64,000 nucleotides of DNA, from assembly GCA_958446835.1 (NCBI GenBank), contig CAUCXT010000008.1:25029-89028 (forward strand), read 5' to 3'. Positions within the stretch are counted from its first letter, which is position 1; every line of letters starts with the position of its first letter. Below the pieces are notes generated by a model. It worked only from the letters and a program-made list of their open reading frames with translations, ran no database searches and was not told the origin of the DNA. Below are positions 62,002 to 64,000 of this stretch, piece by piece. Origin of the DNA: an uncultured Eubacterium sp. GTDB taxonomy: Bacteria; Bacillota; Clostridia; Lachnospirales; Lachnospiraceae. Position numbers and translations under genes: made by a program.

Positions 62002-63675
62002 GTGGCTATTAATACCATAGATGCTGCTATGCTCAAGAAATGTTTCTTGGCAGGAGCTGCCAATCTGGAAGCAAAAAAAGAGATAATAAACGAATTAAAC
62101 GTATTCCCGGTACCTGATGGAGATACTGGAACTAATATGACAATGACAATTCTTTCCGCAGCTAAGGAAGTGAGCGACATTGCTTCACCTAATTTTGAGA
62201 ATCTGTCAAAGGCTATTTCAGGAGGTTCATTAAGAGGTGCGAGAGGTAACTCGGGAGTTATTCTTTCACAGCTTTTCAGAGGGTTTACTAAGGAAATTAA
62301 GTCTGTAACGGTTATAGATGCTCCTGTACTTGCAAGAGCCTTCCAGAAGGCAACGGAGACTGCATACAAGGCAGTTATGAAGCCTAAGGAGGGAACTATC
62401 CTCACTGTTGCGAAGGGTCTTTCGGATAAGATGAATGAACTTGCATGTGAGAACGGCGATCTGGAAGAGATATTAGGACAGGTTCTTGAGCACGGACGCT
62501 ACGTCCTTTCACAGACACCTGAGATGCTTCCAGTGTTAAAGGAAGCCGGTGTTGTAGATTCAGGCGGACAGGGTCTTATCGAAGTGCTTTCAGGAATATA
62601 TGACTGCCTTCTTGGCAAGGAGATTGACCTTACCGCGGCTCTTGGCACAACAACCACCGCTAAGGTTGAAGCAGACACAACTCAGGCAGATATCAAGTAT
62701 GGTTACTGCACTGAATTTATAATCAATGTTGAGAAGAAGTTCGATAACGGTGATGAACTCAACTTCAAGGCATATCTTGAGTCAATCGGTGATTCAATAG
62801 TCGTAGTTGCTGATGATGAGATTGTTAAGGTACATGTACATACCAACGATCCGGGTCTTGCAATTCAGAAAGCACTCACCTATGGTTCACTCAGCAAGAT
62901 GAAGATAGATAATATGCGTGAGGAACATAAGGAGAAGCTCATAAAGGAAGCTGAGAAGGCTGAGGCTGAGAAGAAGGCGGCTGAGGAAGCAGCAAAGAAG
63001 CCTGCTGAGCCTAAGAAGAAGTACGGCTTTATATCCGTTTCTGCCGGAGCGGGATTAAGTGAGATATTCGAAGGACTTGGTGTCGATGTTGTAATTGAAG
63101 GCGGACAGACAATGAATCCTAGTACAGAGGATATGCTCAACGCGATTGACAAGGTCAACGCTGAGAATGTATTTATTCTTCCTAACAATTCGAATATTAT
63201 ACTTGCAGCCAATCAGGCACAGTCCATTGTCACAGATAAGAATGTGTATGTAGTTCCTTCTAAGACAATACCTCAGGGAATCACAGCGCTTATCAATTTT
63301 GACGAGTCCGCAGATGCGGAAGCTAATTTCGATAATATGTCTTCAGAGATGAAGAATGTAAAGACCGGACAGGTAACTTACGCTGTTCGTGATACATCGA
63401 TGGATGGCAAAGAGATTAAGCAGAACGATATAATGGGAATCGGCGATAAGACAATCCTTTCTGTAGGCAAGGATATTGAGGAAACAACCATTGATATGCT
63501 GTCCCAGCTTATTGATGATGACTCTGAGCTTATAAGTGTATACTATGGCGAGGATGTTTCAAGTGAGCAGGTTGATTCTCTTACAGCTAAGCTTGAGGAG
63601 ACTTACCCTGATCTTGACCTGGAGGTTCACAGTGGTGGACAGCCGATCTATTACTATATTGTTTCAGTAGAATAG
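62002..63675 (+). CDS. fakA: Fatty acid kinase catalytic subunit FakA (DAK2)
   Basis: FakA phosphorylates fatty acids presented by FakB so that they enter phospholipid synthesis. The 557-residue protein has the DhaL-type nucleotide site 'NVFPVPDGDTGTNMTMT' and 'GSLRGARGNSGVILSQL', a middle domain around 'YGYCTEFIINVEKKFDNGD' and a C-terminal DegV-like part with 'FILPNNSNIILAANQA'; a Lys/Ala/Glu-rich linker lies at about 312-335. GTG 62002 start with AAGGAGG upstream. Confidence 0.94.
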   Translation: MAINTIDAAMLKKCFLAGAANLEAKKEIINELNVFPVPDGDTGTNMTMTILSAAKEVSDIASPNFENLSKAISGGSLRGARGNSGVILSQLFRGFTKEIKSVTVIDAPVLARAFQKATETAYKAVMKPKEGTILTVAKGLSDKMNELACENGDLEEILGQVLEHGRYVLSQTPEMLPVLKEAGVVDSGGQGLIEVLSGIYDCLLGKEIDLTAALGTTTTAKVEADTTQADIKYGYCTEFIINVEKKFDNGDELNFKAYLESIGDSIVVVADDEIVKVHVHTNDPGLAIQKALTYGSLSKMKIDNMREEHKEKLIKEAEKAEAEKKAAEEAAKKPAEPKKKYGFISVSAGAGLSEIFEGLGVDVVIEGGQTMNPSTEDMLNAIDKVNAENVFILPNNSNIILAANQAQSIVTDKNVYVVPSKTIPQGITALINFDESADAEANFDNMSSEMKNVKTGQVTYAVRDTSMDGKEIKQNDIMGIGDKTILSVGKDIEETTIDMLSQLIDDDSELISVYYGEDVSSEQVDSLTAKLEETYPDLDLEVHSGGQPIYYYIVSVE

Positions 63676-63696
63676 AATATTTATTGAGTATCTTGT

Positions 63697-63723
63697 CCCC
63701 TCATGGGTCCAACCTATGAGGGG
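63697..63723 (+). terminator. Hairpin between fakA and recG
   Basis: CCCCTCATGGG (63697-63707) pairs with CCTATGAGGGG (63713-63723) through one G-U. A T tract is not clear, so terminator strength is doubtful. Confidence 0.5.
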
Positions 63724-63779
63724 ATGTCTTGTATATGGGAGTATAATTTTCGGCATTATGCCGGAGAATGAGGATTATT

Positions 63780-64000
63780 ATGAAGCTTAGCAGTCTTAAA
63801 GGAATCGGACAGAAAACAGAACAGCTTTTTACAAAAGCAGGGATAACGGATACTTCACAGCTGCCATACTACTATCCGCGAAGCTATGATATATACAAGG
63901 AACCTGTCCTTATCAGAGAAATTGATGAGGACGGCATCTATACCTTATATCTAAGCATCGCATCTGATGTAGAAGTAAAGCCGATAAAAAAACTTAATAT
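63780..64000 (+). CDS. recG: ATP-dependent DNA helicase RecG (partial, 3' end outside window)
   Basis: Seventy-three codons are visible, starting at ATG 63780 with GAGG upstream. 'LSSLKGIGQKTEQLFTKAGI' and 'LPYYYPRSYD' are the N-terminal wedge-domain signature of RecG, which remodels stalled forks and Holliday junctions. The order rpmB-asp23-fakA-recG supports it. The helicase motors lie beyond the window. Confidence 0.9.
   Translation, partial: MKLSSLKGIGQKTEQLFTKAGITDTSQLPYYYPRSYDIYKEPVLIREIDEDGIYTLYLSIASDVEVKPIKKLN

Noticed and set aside
1..64000. tRNA, rRNA, CRISPR arrays, prophage or defence islands
   Set aside because: No sequence with these characters was found on either strand; the genes are housekeeping, sporulation and carbohydrate/fermentation functions.

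Overview
This window looks like chromosomal DNA of a low-GC Gram-positive anaerobe of the Clostridia, most likely a Lachnospiraceae gut commensal. Lachnospira / Eubacterium eligens would fit the pectin-pathway genes kduI and kduD and the flagellin methylase, but the species is inferred. The evidence is the gene order, which matches Firmicute core blocks, the AGGAGG-type ribosome sites, the AT-rich intergenic DNA, and anaerobe genes (hybrid cluster protein, formate channel, Na+-pumping decarboxylase). I see no rRNA, tRNA, CRISPR array, phage or complete insertion sequence.

Layout. (1) 1-10533: core block asp23-nusB-xseA-xseB-ispA-dxs-tlyA-nadK-argR-recN-spoIVB. (2) 10695-16348: an insert between spoIVB and spo0A, which are normally neighbours. 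It holds a pyroglutamyl peptidase, a small membrane protein, a Crp/Fnr regulator divergent from hcp plus ferredoxin, a cytosolic GH26 mannanase and a YfcE-type phosphoesterase. (3) 16547-24544: spo0A, glgA, an aspartate aminotransferase, proC, a Nudix hydrolase, spoIIM, a xerD-position recombinase and aroF. (4) 24871-36462: deoB-deoA, a GH2 glycosidase, a sirtuin, kduI-kduD, an unknown protein, a polysaccharide deacetylase, an FNT channel and a DacF-type carboxypeptidase. (5) 36667-41488: a strongly codon-biased biotin carboxyltransferase / Na+ pump operon. (6) 41621-45808: rqcH divergent from yicC, then rpoZ and uppP. (7) 45902-54148: a large membrane protein, a FliD-like protein, FliB, cardiolipin synthase, rimO-pgsA-pncC. 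(8) 54161-60857: a small membrane protein, a 320-bp nested palindrome, a Fur-family gene, lysA, two unknown genes, DUF2953, gerW/ytfJ and a SanA-like protein. (9) 61012-64000: a 47-codon membrane ORF, rpmB, a second asp23, fakA and the start of recG.

How it fits together. Five genes normally tied to endosporulation (spoIVB, spo0A, spoIIM, ytfJ, and the DUF2953/ytfI gene) persist, but ancestral neighbourhoods are interrupted by carbohydrate and fermentation genes: spoIVB is separated from spo0A, no spoIIA operon follows dacF, no gmk lies between yicC and rpoZ, and no recA follows pncC. Two perfect CcpA-type cre sites flank fermentation genes, a Crp/Fnr-spaced palindrome lies in front of hcp, and tandem Spo0A boxes lie in front of spo0A.

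The most unusual things seen are: a 320-bp gene-free element at 54693-55012 made of nested perfect inverted repeats capped by two hairpins with the same loop; two related, pseudoknot-capable leaders upstream of tlyA and spoIVB; and a XerD-position recombinase that lacks several catalytic residues. All functional statements come from reading the sequence and from recalled family knowledge; no searches were run.
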